A stretch of DNA of 64,000 nucleotides, from positions 1 through 64,000 of the forward strand of contig JAJLPB010000002.1 in assembly GCA_025548565.1 (NCBI GenBank), read 5' to 3'. The notes beneath the pieces were generated by a model, which was not told the DNA's origin, did no database searches, and saw only the letters and a program-made list of their open reading frames with translations. How positions within the stretch are numbered: the stretch's first letter is position 1; every line of letters begins with the position of its first letter. Below are positions 53,957 to 61,235 of the stretch, piece by piece. The translations under genes and the position numbers were made by a program. Source of the stretch: Rugamonas sp. A1-17. GTDB taxonomy: Bacteria > Pseudomonadota > Gammaproteobacteria > Burkholderiales > Burkholderiaceae_D.

Positions 53957-55216
53957 TTGAGAACAAACACCATCCTGAGCACCTTCTTTCTGGCGCTGAC
54001 CGCCGCCGGTTGCGGCGGTGGCGCGTCCGATACGGCCGGCGCCGGCGACAAGCAAGCCGGCCTCATGCAACTAAGCGGCAGGCAAGCCGCCAGCTACCCC
54101 AGCTACAACACCAGCCCGCAGCCCGCCGACCTGAGCGGCATGTCCAGCGACGCGGTCACGCTGGCCACGCGCATCAAGGCGGGCTACAACATCGGCAACA
54201 CGCTGGAGGCGATCGGCGGCGAGACCAACTGGGGCAATCCGGCGATCTCGCTGCAGCAAATCCAGCTGATCAAGCAAAGCGGCTTCACCGCCGTGCGCCT
54301 GCCCACCTCCTGGGACCAGTACGCCAACCAGAGCACGGCCAAGATCAGCGATGCCTGGCTGGCCCGCGTCAAGCAGGTGGTGCAGTATTGCATCGACAAC
54401 GGCCTGTACGTCATCGTCAACATCCACTGGGACGGCGGCTGGCTCGACAACAACATCAACGCCTCCGCGCAAGCCTCGGTGAACGCCAAGCAGAAAGCGT
54501 ATTGGGAACAGATCGCCACCGCGCTGCGCGGTTTCGACGAGCACCTGATCTTCGCCAGCGCCAACGAACCGCCGGCCGGCGACGCCACGCAAATGGCCAT
54601 CCTGCTGTCCTACCACCAGACCTTCATCAACGCGGTGCGCTCGACCGGCGGCAGGAATGCCTACCGGACGCTGGTGGTGCAAGGGCCGAAGACGGACATC
54701 GACACCACCTACAACCTGATGAACACCATGCCCAGCGACACCGTGCAGCGCCGCATGATGGCCGAGGTCCACTACTACACGCCGTATCAGTTCACGCTGA
54801 TGGATGCCGACCAGAGCTGGGGCAACCAGTTCTTCTACTGGGGCGGCGCCTACCACTCGACCACCGACACGGCCCACAACGCGACCTGGGGCGAGGAAGC
54901 CGATCTGAACGCCTACTACGGCAAGATGAAGACGAAGTTCGTCAACCAGGGCATACCGGTGGTGATCGGTGAATTCGGGGCGATGCGGCGCAGCGGCCTG
55001 ACCGGCAGCAACCTGCAGCTGCACCTGAACTCGCGCGCCTACTTCCTCAACTACGCCAGCCGGCAAGCGGTGGCCAACGGCATGATGCCGTTCTACTGGG
55101 ACAATGGGGCGACGGGCAACAACGGCTGGGCGATCTTCAACCGCTGGAACAACACCGTGGTGGACCAGCAGTCGCTCAGCGCATTGATCCGCGGCGGAAA
55201 CGGCCAGGGTCTCTGA
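53957..55216 (+). CDS. GH5 endo-glucanase/xyloglucanase lipoprotein (subfamily 4 type)
   Basis: A 419-residue protein starting at TTG (53957), seven bases after AAGGAG; the nearby ATG at 53952 stops after two codons. The signal has a lipobox (LTAAGC, Cys19) followed by GGGAS, so it is probably an outer-membrane lipoprotein. The catalytic domain begins GYNIGNTLEAIGGETNWGNP, typical of GH5 subfamily 4, with NIHWDGGW, acid/base E204 (SANEP) and nucleophile E339 (VIGEFGA). It would cut beta-1,4-glucan or xyloglucan chains at the cell surface, complementing GH74. No shared element upstream; it may be read through from the symporter. Confidence 0.92.
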   Translation: MRTNTILSTFFLALTAAGCGGGASDTAGAGDKQAGLMQLSGRQAASYPSYNTSPQPADLSGMSSDAVTLATRIKAGYNIGNTLEAIGGETNWGNPAISLQQIQLIKQSGFTAVRLPTSWDQYANQSTAKISDAWLARVKQVVQYCIDNGLYVIVNIHWDGGWLDNNINASAQASVNAKQKAYWEQIATALRGFDEHLIFASANEPPAGDATQMAILLSYHQTFINAVRSTGGRNAYRTLVVQGPKTDIDTTYNLMNTMPSDTVQRRMMAEVHYYTPYQFTLMDADQSWGNQFFYWGGAYHSTTDTAHNATWGEEADLNAYYGKMKTKFVNQGIPVVIGEFGAMRRSGLTGSNLQLHLNSRAYFLNYASRQAVANGMMPFYWDNGATGNNGWAIFNRWNNTVVDQQSLSALIRGGNGQGL

Positions 55217-55224
55217 CCCGGCCG

Positions 55225-55962
55225 CTAGCGGATCTCGATCTGGTAGCGGAAGCCGCTGGCCGGACCGCGCGAGCGGCGCCATTCCAGCGGCTGACGATCG
55301 TAGCCGAAAGCCAGCCGGTCGATCACCACCACCGGCTGGCCAGCCTTGACCGGCAGCGCCGCCGCATCGCGGGCGCTGGCCGCGTCAACGGTCAGCGTCT
55401 CCTGCGCCGAGGCGATCACGATGCCGCAGCGCTCTTCATACAAGGGATACAGCAAGTCGCCGAACTGCTCCGGCTCGATCTTGAGCAAGGGGGCGAACGG
55501 CGCGCGCGGCAGCCAGATCTCCTCGGTCAGCACGGCCTTGCCATCAAGCAGGCGCAGACGGTCGAGGCGGATCGCCTGCGCCGATTTCGCCAGCCCCAGC
55601 GCGGCGGCCACGGCGGGCGGCGGCACCGCCAGCGCGCGCGCCAGGATGCGGCCCTGCGGCACCTGCCCCGGCGCCCCGTCGATCTGGTGGCGGAAGAAGC
55701 GGAACAGCGAGGCGTCGAATTTCGGCCGCCGCACGAAGGTGCCCCGGCCCTGGGCGCGCTCCAGCAGGCCGTCGGCCACCAGCGTCTCGACCGCCTTGCG
55801 CACCGTGCCGATCGCCACGCCGTACAGCTTGGTCAGCTCGGTCTCGGTCGGGATCGGCACTCCGACCTGCCATTCGCGGCGCGTGATCCGCTCCACCATG
55901 TCGTCGCGCAGGCGCTGGTAGAGAGGCAGGCGGTCATCGATGTGCGGCTTGATGGTATTCAT
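55225..55962 (-). CDS. GntR/HutC-family regulator
   Basis: A 245-residue protein with an N-terminal winged helix (LPLYQRLRDDMVERI, PTETELTKLYGVAIGTVRKAVETL) and a C-terminal UTRA effector domain (about 85-240). HutC-type proteins are usually repressors released by a pathway metabolite. It ends 8 bases after the convergent GH5 stop and is divergent from an MFS-amidohydrolase operon with a 32-base inverted repeat between, so it most likely controls that operon. Effector unknown. Confidence 0.87.
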   Translation of the reverse strand: MNTIKPHIDDRLPLYQRLRDDMVERITRREWQVGVPIPTETELTKLYGVAIGTVRKAVETLVADGLLERAQGRGTFVRRPKFDASLFRFFRHQIDGAPGQVPQGRILARALAVPPPAVAAALGLAKSAQAIRLDRLRLLDGKAVLTEEIWLPRAPFAPLLKIEPEQFGDLLYPLYEERCGIVIASAQETLTVDAASARDAAALPVKAGQPVVVIDRLAFGYDRQPLEWRRSRGPASGFRYQIEIR

Positions 55963-56066
55963 GGGGTGCTATATATGACTGGAGATAAGGACAACCATAC
56001 TTTAGCCTGATATCGAACGGGCGTCCACGCCGATTCCGGTTGACATCCGGCCCTGCCAGCCCTAAG

Positions 56067-56098
56067 ATTCATCTAAACATATAGATGTTTAAATGAAT
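56067..56098. promoter_or_regulatory. 32-bp inverted repeat, predicted GntR operator
   Basis: ATTCAT-C-TAAACAT, ATAG, ATGTTTA-A-ATGAAT: 13 of 14 arm positions pair. The TAAACAT/ATGTTTA arms resemble HutC-type operators (GT-x-TA-x-AC class). It lies just upstream of the MFS ribosome site, placed to block transcription. Confidence 0.65.
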
Positions 56099-56116
56099 AT
56101 AACCAAGGAGACAATC

Positions 56117-57346
56117 ATGTTTAGCTGGTATCGCCAGGTGTCCGGGCTGGAGCGCAAAACGTTCTGGGCCTGTTTTAGCGGCTGGGGGCTGGACGCCCTG
56201 GACGTGCAGATGTTCACGCTCGCCATCCCCGCGCTGATCGCCGCGTTCGGCCTGGACAAGACCGAGGCCGGCCTGATCAGCGGCGTCACGCTGGTCTCGT
56301 CGGCGCTGGGCGGCTGGCTGTGCGGCGCGGTGTCCGACCGCCTCGGCCGGGTGCGCACGTTGCAACTGACGATCCTGTGGTTCTCGCTGTTCACCTTCCT
56401 GTGCTCGTTCGCCCAGACCTTTCCGCAACTGCTGGTGCTCAAGGCGCTGCAAGGCTTCGGCTTCGGCGGCGAGTGGGCGGCCGGCGCGGTGCTGATGGCG
56501 GAAACGGTGCGCGACGAGCACCGCGGCAAGGCCATGGGCACGGTGCAGAGCGCGTGGGCGGTCGGCTGGGGCGCAGCGGTGATCGTCTACACCGCCCTGT
56601 TCTCGTGGCTGACGCCGGACATGGCTTGGCGCGTGATGTTTGGCGTCGGCCTGCTGCCGGCCCTGCTGGTGGTCTATGTGCGGCGCTCCATCCCCGAACC
56701 GGCGCGCCGCGCGCCCGCGCCTGCCGCCACCGGCGTGCCGCTGGCCGGCATCTTCGCGCCGGGGCTGCTCAAGACCACCCTGCTGGGCAGCCTGCTGGGC
56801 ATGGGCGCACACGGCGGCTATTATGCACTGATGACCTGGCTGCCCACCTACCTCAAGACCGAACGCCAGCTGTCCGTGCTCAGCACGGGCGGCTACCTGG
56901 CGGTGATCATCGTCGCCTTCTGGTTCGGCTGCATCGCCAGCGCGCAACTGCTGGACCGCATCGGCCGCCGCCGCAACGTCGCGCTGTTCGCCGTCTGCTC
57001 GACCGTCACGGTGCTGGTCTACCTGATGATCCCGCTGACCAACACCGAGATGCTGGTGCTGGGCTTCCCGCTGGGCTTCTTCGCCGCCGGCATCCCGGCC
57101 AGCCTGGGCGCGCTGTTCAACGAGCTGTTCCCGGCCCACATCCGCGGCGCCGGCGTCGGCTTCTGCTACAACTTCGGCCGCATCGCCTCGGCCGGCTTTC
57201 CGGTGCTGGTCGGCTACATGAGCAAGTCGATGCCGCTCGGCCAGGCGATCGGCATCGACGCCGCCGTCGCCTACGGCCTGGTGGTGGCGACCGTGCTGCT
57301 GCTACCCGAGACGCGCGGCCGCCGGCTCGACGGCGTGCCGGCATGA
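56117..57346 (+). CDS. MFS transporter of acid-symporter type
   Basis: A 409-residue protein with 12 predicted helices. GWGLDALDVQMFTLAIPAL and AVSDRLGRVRTLQL are typical of the aromatic-acid/lactate/sialate H+ symporter group. The ATG at 56117 has AAGGAG six bases upstream; an earlier ATG at 56093 lies inside the operator palindrome and lacks a ribosome site. The amidohydrolase gene follows by 10 bases. Together with a LigI-like hydrolase this suggests uptake of a lactone or acid, possibly lignin- or sugar-acid-derived, but the substrate cannot be fixed. Confidence 0.85.
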   Translation: MFSWYRQVSGLERKTFWACFSGWGLDALDVQMFTLAIPALIAAFGLDKTEAGLISGVTLVSSALGGWLCGAVSDRLGRVRTLQLTILWFSLFTFLCSFAQTFPQLLVLKALQGFGFGGEWAAGAVLMAETVRDEHRGKAMGTVQSAWAVGWGAAVIVYTALFSWLTPDMAWRVMFGVGLLPALLVVYVRRSIPEPARRAPAPAATGVPLAGIFAPGLLKTTLLGSLLGMGAHGGYYALMTWLPTYLKTERQLSVLSTGGYLAVIIVAFWFGCIASAQLLDRIGRRRNVALFAVCSTVTVLVYLMIPLTNTEMLVLGFPLGFFAAGIPASLGALFNELFPAHIRGAGVGFCYNFGRIASAGFPVLVGYMSKSMPLGQAIGIDAAVAYGLVVATVLLLPETRGRRLDGVPA

Positions 57347-57356
57347 GGGGCGGACG

Positions 57357-58265
57357 ATGAACCGCCGCCAGTTTCAGTGCGCCCTGGCCGGGCTTGCCGG
57401 CCTCGGCCCCCTCGCCGCCTGCTCCACCATCAAACCTCCGACCGCCATGAACGCCATCGATAGCCACACCCACGTCTTCCTGCGCACGCTGCCCATGCCG
57501 GACCGGCGGCGCGCGCCTTCCGGCTACGACGCCACGCCGGAGCAGCTGCTCGCGCTGTTCGACGCCAGCGCCATCACCCACGGCGTCATCGTGCAGCCAA
57601 GCTTTCTCGGTACCGACAACAGCTACTTGCTGGACGTGTTGCGCCGCCATCCGCAGCGCCTGCGCGGCATCGCCGTCATCCAGCCCGGCATCGCCGACGA
57701 GCAGCTCGACGCCCTGCTACAAGCCGGCGTGGCCGGCATCCGGCTCAACCAGGTGGGCCTGGCCGCGCCCAACTTTGGCGACCCGGCCTGGCGCCGGCTG
57801 CTGCCGCGGCTGCAGCAGCGCGGCATGCAGGTCGAGGTGCACCAGCTGGCGCGCGAACTGCCGCCGCTGCTGGCGCCCCTGCTGGACGCCGGCATCAACG
57901 TCGTGGTCGACCACTTCGGCCGCCCCGATCCGGCGCTCGGCGTCGACGATCCCGGCTTCCGCCACCTGCTGGCGCAGGGCGCGTCACGGCGCCTGTGGGT
58001 CAAGCTGTCGGGCGCGTACCGCAACGGCGCCGGCGGCCGCGGCGAGGCCGTGGCACGGCAGGCGCTGCCGCTGCTGCGCGCGCACCTGGGCACGGACCGC
58101 CTGATGTGGGGCAGCGACTGGCCGCACACCTTGTTCGAGACCGCCACCAGCCACGCCCGGCAACGGGCGCTGCTGAACGAGTGGCTACCCGACGACGGCG
58201 AGCGCCAGCGCGCGCTGTGGGACACCCCGGCCGCCCTGTTCGGCTTCACGCAGCGCCTGGCCTGA
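57357..58265 (+). CDS. Amidohydrolase-family lactonase-like protein with export signal
   Basis: A 302-residue TIM-barrel hydrolase of the COG3618/LigI group: DSHTHVF metal-binding start, VQPSFLGTDNSYLLD, VVDHFGRPD and GSDWPHT near the end. Relatives hydrolyse 2-pyrone-4,6-dicarboxylate or sugar lactones. The N-terminus MNRRQFQCALAGLAGLGPLAACST looks like a twin-arginine/lipoprotein signal, unusual for this mostly cytoplasmic family; an internal Met at residue 30 just before the barrel would give a cytosolic form. GGGGCGG lies before the first ATG. Co-transcribed with the MFS gene under the GntR operator. Confidence 0.83.
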   Translation: MNRRQFQCALAGLAGLGPLAACSTIKPPTAMNAIDSHTHVFLRTLPMPDRRRAPSGYDATPEQLLALFDASAITHGVIVQPSFLGTDNSYLLDVLRRHPQRLRGIAVIQPGIADEQLDALLQAGVAGIRLNQVGLAAPNFGDPAWRRLLPRLQQRGMQVEVHQLARELPPLLAPLLDAGINVVVDHFGRPDPALGVDDPGFRHLLAQGASRRLWVKLSGAYRNGAGGRGEAVARQALPLLRAHLGTDRLMWGSDWPHTLFETATSHARQRALLNEWLPDDGERQRALWDTPAALFGFTQRLA

Positions 58266-58280
58266 AGCCGGACGGGTCCG

Positions 58281-59483
58281 CTAGCCGCTGGCGGACATCA
58301 GCTCCGGCACCTCGAACTCGCGGTCGCGGTAGGCGCGCGGCGTGCAACCGAGCTCGCGCTTGAACACCAGGTGCATGTACTGGGTCGAACCAAAGCCGCA
58401 GCCCAGCGCCACCTCGGCGATGCTGCGCTCGCCGCTGTCCAGGCCGGCCTTGGCCGCCTCCAGCTTGTAGCGCAACACGACGTCATGCACGCTGCATCCC
58501 AGCTCCTGCCGGAAATACGCCTCCAGCGAGGAGCGCGACACGCCCAGGTACATGGCCACCTGGTGGCTCTTGAGGCTTTCGCAGGCATGCTGGCGGATGT
58601 AGTAGCAGGCCCGCATCACCAGCGGATGCCCGGCCGCCTGGTGCAGGCTGGACGCGAGCACCTTGATGCCGGCCGGCGGCACCAACACCGGCGTGTTGGC
58701 CACCCGCACCCGGTGCAACTTCTGGCTCAGCAGATGCGCGGCCGTGCGCCCCATCTCGCGCGCGCCGTGCATGACCGACGTCAGCGGAATGGGCGTGAGC
58801 AGGCGCACCAGCGGGTCGTTGTCGATGCCGACCAGGGCCACCTCCCCCGGCACGGCGATGCCGGCCATGTTACACGCTTGCAGCAACTGGCGGGCCCGGG
58901 CGTCGGTCACGGCGATGATGCCGATCGGCTTGGGCAGGCTGCGCAGCCATTCGACCTGGCCGTGCAGCGCCTCGTCCCATGAACAGGGGGCGGTCGCGCA
59001 GCCACGGAAGACCTCGGCTTCGCTGCGGTCGTTCCACATCAGGCGGCGGAACGCGTGTTCGCGCTCCTGGGCCCAGCGGTTCTCGGGCGCCTCGGGCAGG
59101 CTGAACATGGCAAAGCGCTGCAGGCCGACGTCGATCAGATGCTCGCGGGCCTGCTTGACCAGTTGGAAATTGTCGGTCGCCACATAGGGCACATTGGGCG
59201 GATACTGGTCCTCGGCGGCGTAGGAGCCGCCCACCGCCACCACCGGCAGCTGACAATCGGCCAGGGCCACCGCCACGCCCGGGTCGTCGAAATCGGCAAT
59301 GATGCCGTCGCCCTGCCAGTTGCCGATGCCGGCCAGGCGCAGGCAAAAATCCTCCTCCAGAAACACTTCCCAGGCGACCCGCGTACTGCCCAGGTAGTCG
59401 GCGATGCCTCCCAATACCTCCCGGTCAAATGTCTTGTTGGCGTTGAACAGCAGTGCGATCCGGTATGCTTTCGTCGCGCCCAT
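58281..59483 (-). CDS. xylR: XylR-type xylose-responsive AraC regulator
   Basis: A 400-residue protein with an N-terminal periplasmic-binding-protein-like sensor (YRIALLFNANKTFDREVLGGIADYL; about 1-275) and a C-terminal AraC double helix-turn-helix (SLKSHQVAMYLGVSRSSLEAYFRQELG, SIAEVALGCGFGSTQYMHLVFKRELG). This matches E. coli XylR, which binds D-xylose and activates xylose genes. Xylose is the sugar released by the local alpha-xylosidase, but no xylose isomerase or kinase gene is present here. A ten-codon reading frame with a strong ribosome site ends one base before the ATG and may couple translation. Confidence 0.9.
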   Translation of the reverse strand: MGATKAYRIALLFNANKTFDREVLGGIADYLGSTRVAWEVFLEEDFCLRLAGIGNWQGDGIIADFDDPGVAVALADCQLPVVAVGGSYAAEDQYPPNVPYVATDNFQLVKQAREHLIDVGLQRFAMFSLPEAPENRWAQEREHAFRRLMWNDRSEAEVFRGCATAPCSWDEALHGQVEWLRSLPKPIGIIAVTDARARQLLQACNMAGIAVPGEVALVGIDNDPLVRLLTPIPLTSVMHGAREMGRTAAHLLSQKLHRVRVANTPVLVPPAGIKVLASSLHQAAGHPLVMRACYYIRQHACESLKSHQVAMYLGVSRSSLEAYFRQELGCSVHDVVLRYKLEAAKAGLDSGERSIAEVALGCGFGSTQYMHLVFKRELGCTPRAYRDREFEVPELMSASG

Positions 59484-59484
59484 A

Positions 59485-59517
59485 TCACGCCGGCGCCTTC
59501 ATTGGTGTCCAGGTCAT
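59485..59517 (-). CDS. Ten-codon minicistron upstream of xylR
   Basis: An ATG three bases after GAAGGAGGAG (59521-59530) opens MTWTPMKAPA and stops with TGA one base before the xylR ATG (TGATATG). No other ribosome site serves xylR, so ribosomes may reach it by termination-reinitiation. The short frame could also be only a fortuitous feature of the leader. Confidence 0.4.
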   Translation of the reverse strand: MTWTPMKAPA

Positions 59518-59670
59518 AGTCTCCTCCTTCGTTATTTTTCTATACAACGTACCCTCTCGGCTTTGCCGGAGCGTTGCGTAGAGAATAGAAATTTCCCCAC
59601 GGCGGCAGGTAGCGCTCAGTGGGAAATTGCTAGCAAAACGAAGGAAGTTGAAGAATTAATGACGATATTG

Positions 59671-60828
59671 TTAGGCTTCGGCGACCGGGCAGGCGCTGCG
59701 GAAGGCCTTGGGCGTGCAGCCGTATTCCTCCTTGAACAGCTTGTTGAAATAGGAAACGTTGGCGTAGCCGACCAGATAGGCGATTTCCGCCACCGTTGCC
59801 GTGTCTTTCTCGGCCAGCAGCCGCGCCGCCTCGGTCAGCCGCAGCTTGTTTAAATAGCCACTGAAGGTGTAGCCGAATTCGGTCTTGAGGATCTCGTAGA
59901 CCTTGTTCCGGTTGACGCCGGTTTCCTCGACCACCCGGTCCAGGTCCAGCTCCGCGTCGGCGTAGTGGCTGGCAATGAATTGCAGGATGGACGTTTTTTC
60001 CTTGTCGCGGTGCGGCTCCAGCGAGAGTTGCTGATATGCAACGAACGGCATATCCTTTTGCAGCTTGACTTTGACATCGCCGATCACCGCCTGCGCGTGT
60101 TGCCTGAAGAACCACACGCCGAAGCCGCTCCAGACCACGATCAGCAACACCCCGAACAGCACCAGGTAGCTGCGGTCGCGGCCCTTCAGGTTCAGCTCGC
60201 GGATCTGCACTTCCAGGTTGACCTCGCGCGGACTCTGCGGCGTGCTGCCGATGGTGATCTTGGGCACCTTATCGAGTTTATAAGCATGTTTCGACAAGGC
60301 TTGTTGCGCCAGCAAAAACCACCATTGCGGCGTTTCCAGGCGCGTCAGATCCAGCTCGACGCGCGATTCGTTCTCGTCGCAGGAAAAATAGGACAAAGGG
60401 CTGCGGTAGCCCAGGAACTCCTGCTGATCGGCGCGCCTGCCGACAAAGGTGGGCAGGCTGAGCACCAGCGTATTGGCCGGCGAACATTTCACCAGCAGGG
60501 AAATCGACGAATAGCGCGACAGGTCGAGGTGGACCGGCTGACCTTTGCTGTCCTTGAAATTGAGCTCGGCGCCGGCGAAGCCCTCGTCCGTTTGGGCGAG
60601 GCGGAAGTCGAACCGCAGCCGTTGCGCGGCCTCGTACAGGTGCATGGTCGCCTTGCCGCCGGGACGGGTGTCCCAGCTCTGCTCGCCTTTCCACGCCAGC
60701 GGACTGTCGGCCGCGGGCAGCAGGGGCACCTGCAAATAGCTCTGTTTTACGCAAATATAGCCAAGGACTACGCACGCTGCGATAAGACCAAAGCACCCGA
60801 CTAGTGCTCTTTTATAAAATTCATGCAT
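59671..60828 (-). CDS. Membrane-anchored AraC-family regulator with periplasmic sensor
   Basis: A 385-residue protein. Membrane helix 1 spans about 8-27, a periplasmic domain about 30-218 has a beta-sandwich pattern like carbohydrate-binding modules (FAGAELNFKD, YSSISLLVKCSP), helix 2 spans about 221-241, then a cytoplasmic linker and an AraC double helix-turn-helix (LDLDRVVEETGVNRNKVYEILKTEFG; TVAEIAYLVGYANVSYFNKLFKEEYG). Such one-piece membrane regulators are rare; they could sense oligosaccharides before uptake. It is divergent from GH42 with two copies of the regulon element between, one facing this gene at the head of a 260-base leader with a terminator. Best candidate regulator of the element-bearing genes. 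Confidence 0.85.
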   Translation of the reverse strand: MHEFYKRALVGCFGLIAACVVLGYICVKQSYLQVPLLPAADSPLAWKGEQSWDTRPGGKATMHLYEAAQRLRFDFRLAQTDEGFAGAELNFKDSKGQPVHLDLSRYSSISLLVKCSPANTLVLSLPTFVGRRADQQEFLGYRSPLSYFSCDENESRVELDLTRLETPQWWFLLAQQALSKHAYKLDKVPKITIGSTPQSPREVNLEVQIRELNLKGRDRSYLVLFGVLLIVVWSGFGVWFFRQHAQAVIGDVKVKLQKDMPFVAYQQLSLEPHRDKEKTSILQFIASHYADAELDLDRVVEETGVNRNKVYEILKTEFGYTFSGYLNKLRLTEAARLLAEKDTATVAEIAYLVGYANVSYFNKLFKEEYGCTPKAFRSACPVAEA

Positions 60829-60941
60829 TGAAAGCCTGGATCAGAGAAGATGACTGTCGCGCACGAAACGCTGGCTGCCGGTACGCGATGTTACCCGGCC
60901 ACTGGTCATCTGGCAATGCGAGCACGGCTGGATGGCAACAC

Positions 60942-60970
60942 AAAAAAAAGCGGGCGGCCTAAGCCGCCCG
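60942..60970 (-). terminator. Strong intrinsic terminator in the leader of the membrane AraC gene
   Basis: On the minus strand CGGGCGGC, TTAG, GCCGCCCG is followed by CTTTTTTTT. It lies 113 bases upstream of the membrane AraC start and downstream of element F, with no supported gene in front of it on that strand, so it would cut the leader transcript. Confidence 0.75.
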
Positions 60971-61087
60971 GAAATACTACCGGAGAGGTAGTTGGAGAGC
61001 ACTAAACGGGGACCGCCCGGCACGCCCGGCATCGCGGCGCCACCTCGCAGTCCTTGAGATACATTGTGGGAGTTGTGTCCGTCCGCC
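60971..61087 (-). ncRNA. Possible short leader transcript or attenuator between element F and terminator
   Basis: Element F (61088-61108) faces this stretch and the terminator at 60942-60970 ends it, predicting a transcript of up to about 145 bases. It contains a 20-codon frame at 61002-61064 (starts MYLKDCEV, holds CRAC) without a clear ribosome site. It may be an attenuated mRNA leader of the AraC gene, a small RNA or a leader peptide; nothing distinguishes these by eye. The remainder of 60829-61235 holds no supported gene. Confidence 0.35.
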
Positions 61088-61108
61088 GCAATTGTTAAAA
61101 CCACCAAC
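61088..61108 (+). promoter_or_regulatory. Xyloglucan-regulon element F (membrane AraC gene)
   Basis: GCAATTGTTAAAACCACCAA plus C, oriented toward the membrane AraC gene but 260 bases from its start, in contrast to 55-77 bases for the other copies. Confidence 0.6.
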
Positions 61109-61160
61109 ACCGGAGTGAAATTGCGCAGCCGGCGGAAGCTAACAATAAATCATTGAGGCC

Positions 61161-61181
61161 ATTGGCAATTTTCATAATTGC
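61161..61181 (-). promoter_or_regulatory. Xyloglucan-regulon element E (GH42)
   Basis: The minus strand reads GCAATTATGAAAATTGCCAA plus T, 55 bases before the GH42 start, in the common orientation. Confidence 0.7.
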
Positions 61182-61235
61182 GCGGCCACGCCGCGAGTCT
61201 CCACAATGGCTTGCTGACTATTATGGAGACTTAGT

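Noticed and set aside
56093..56116. Earlier ATG for the MFS transporter
   Set aside because: It lies within the operator palindrome without a ribosome site; the ATG at 56117 has AAGGAG at ideal spacing.
60841..61110. Possible 89-codon minus-strand gene upstream of the membrane AraC gene
   Set aside because: It runs straight through the strong terminator at 60942-60970, overlaps element F and lacks a ribosome site.
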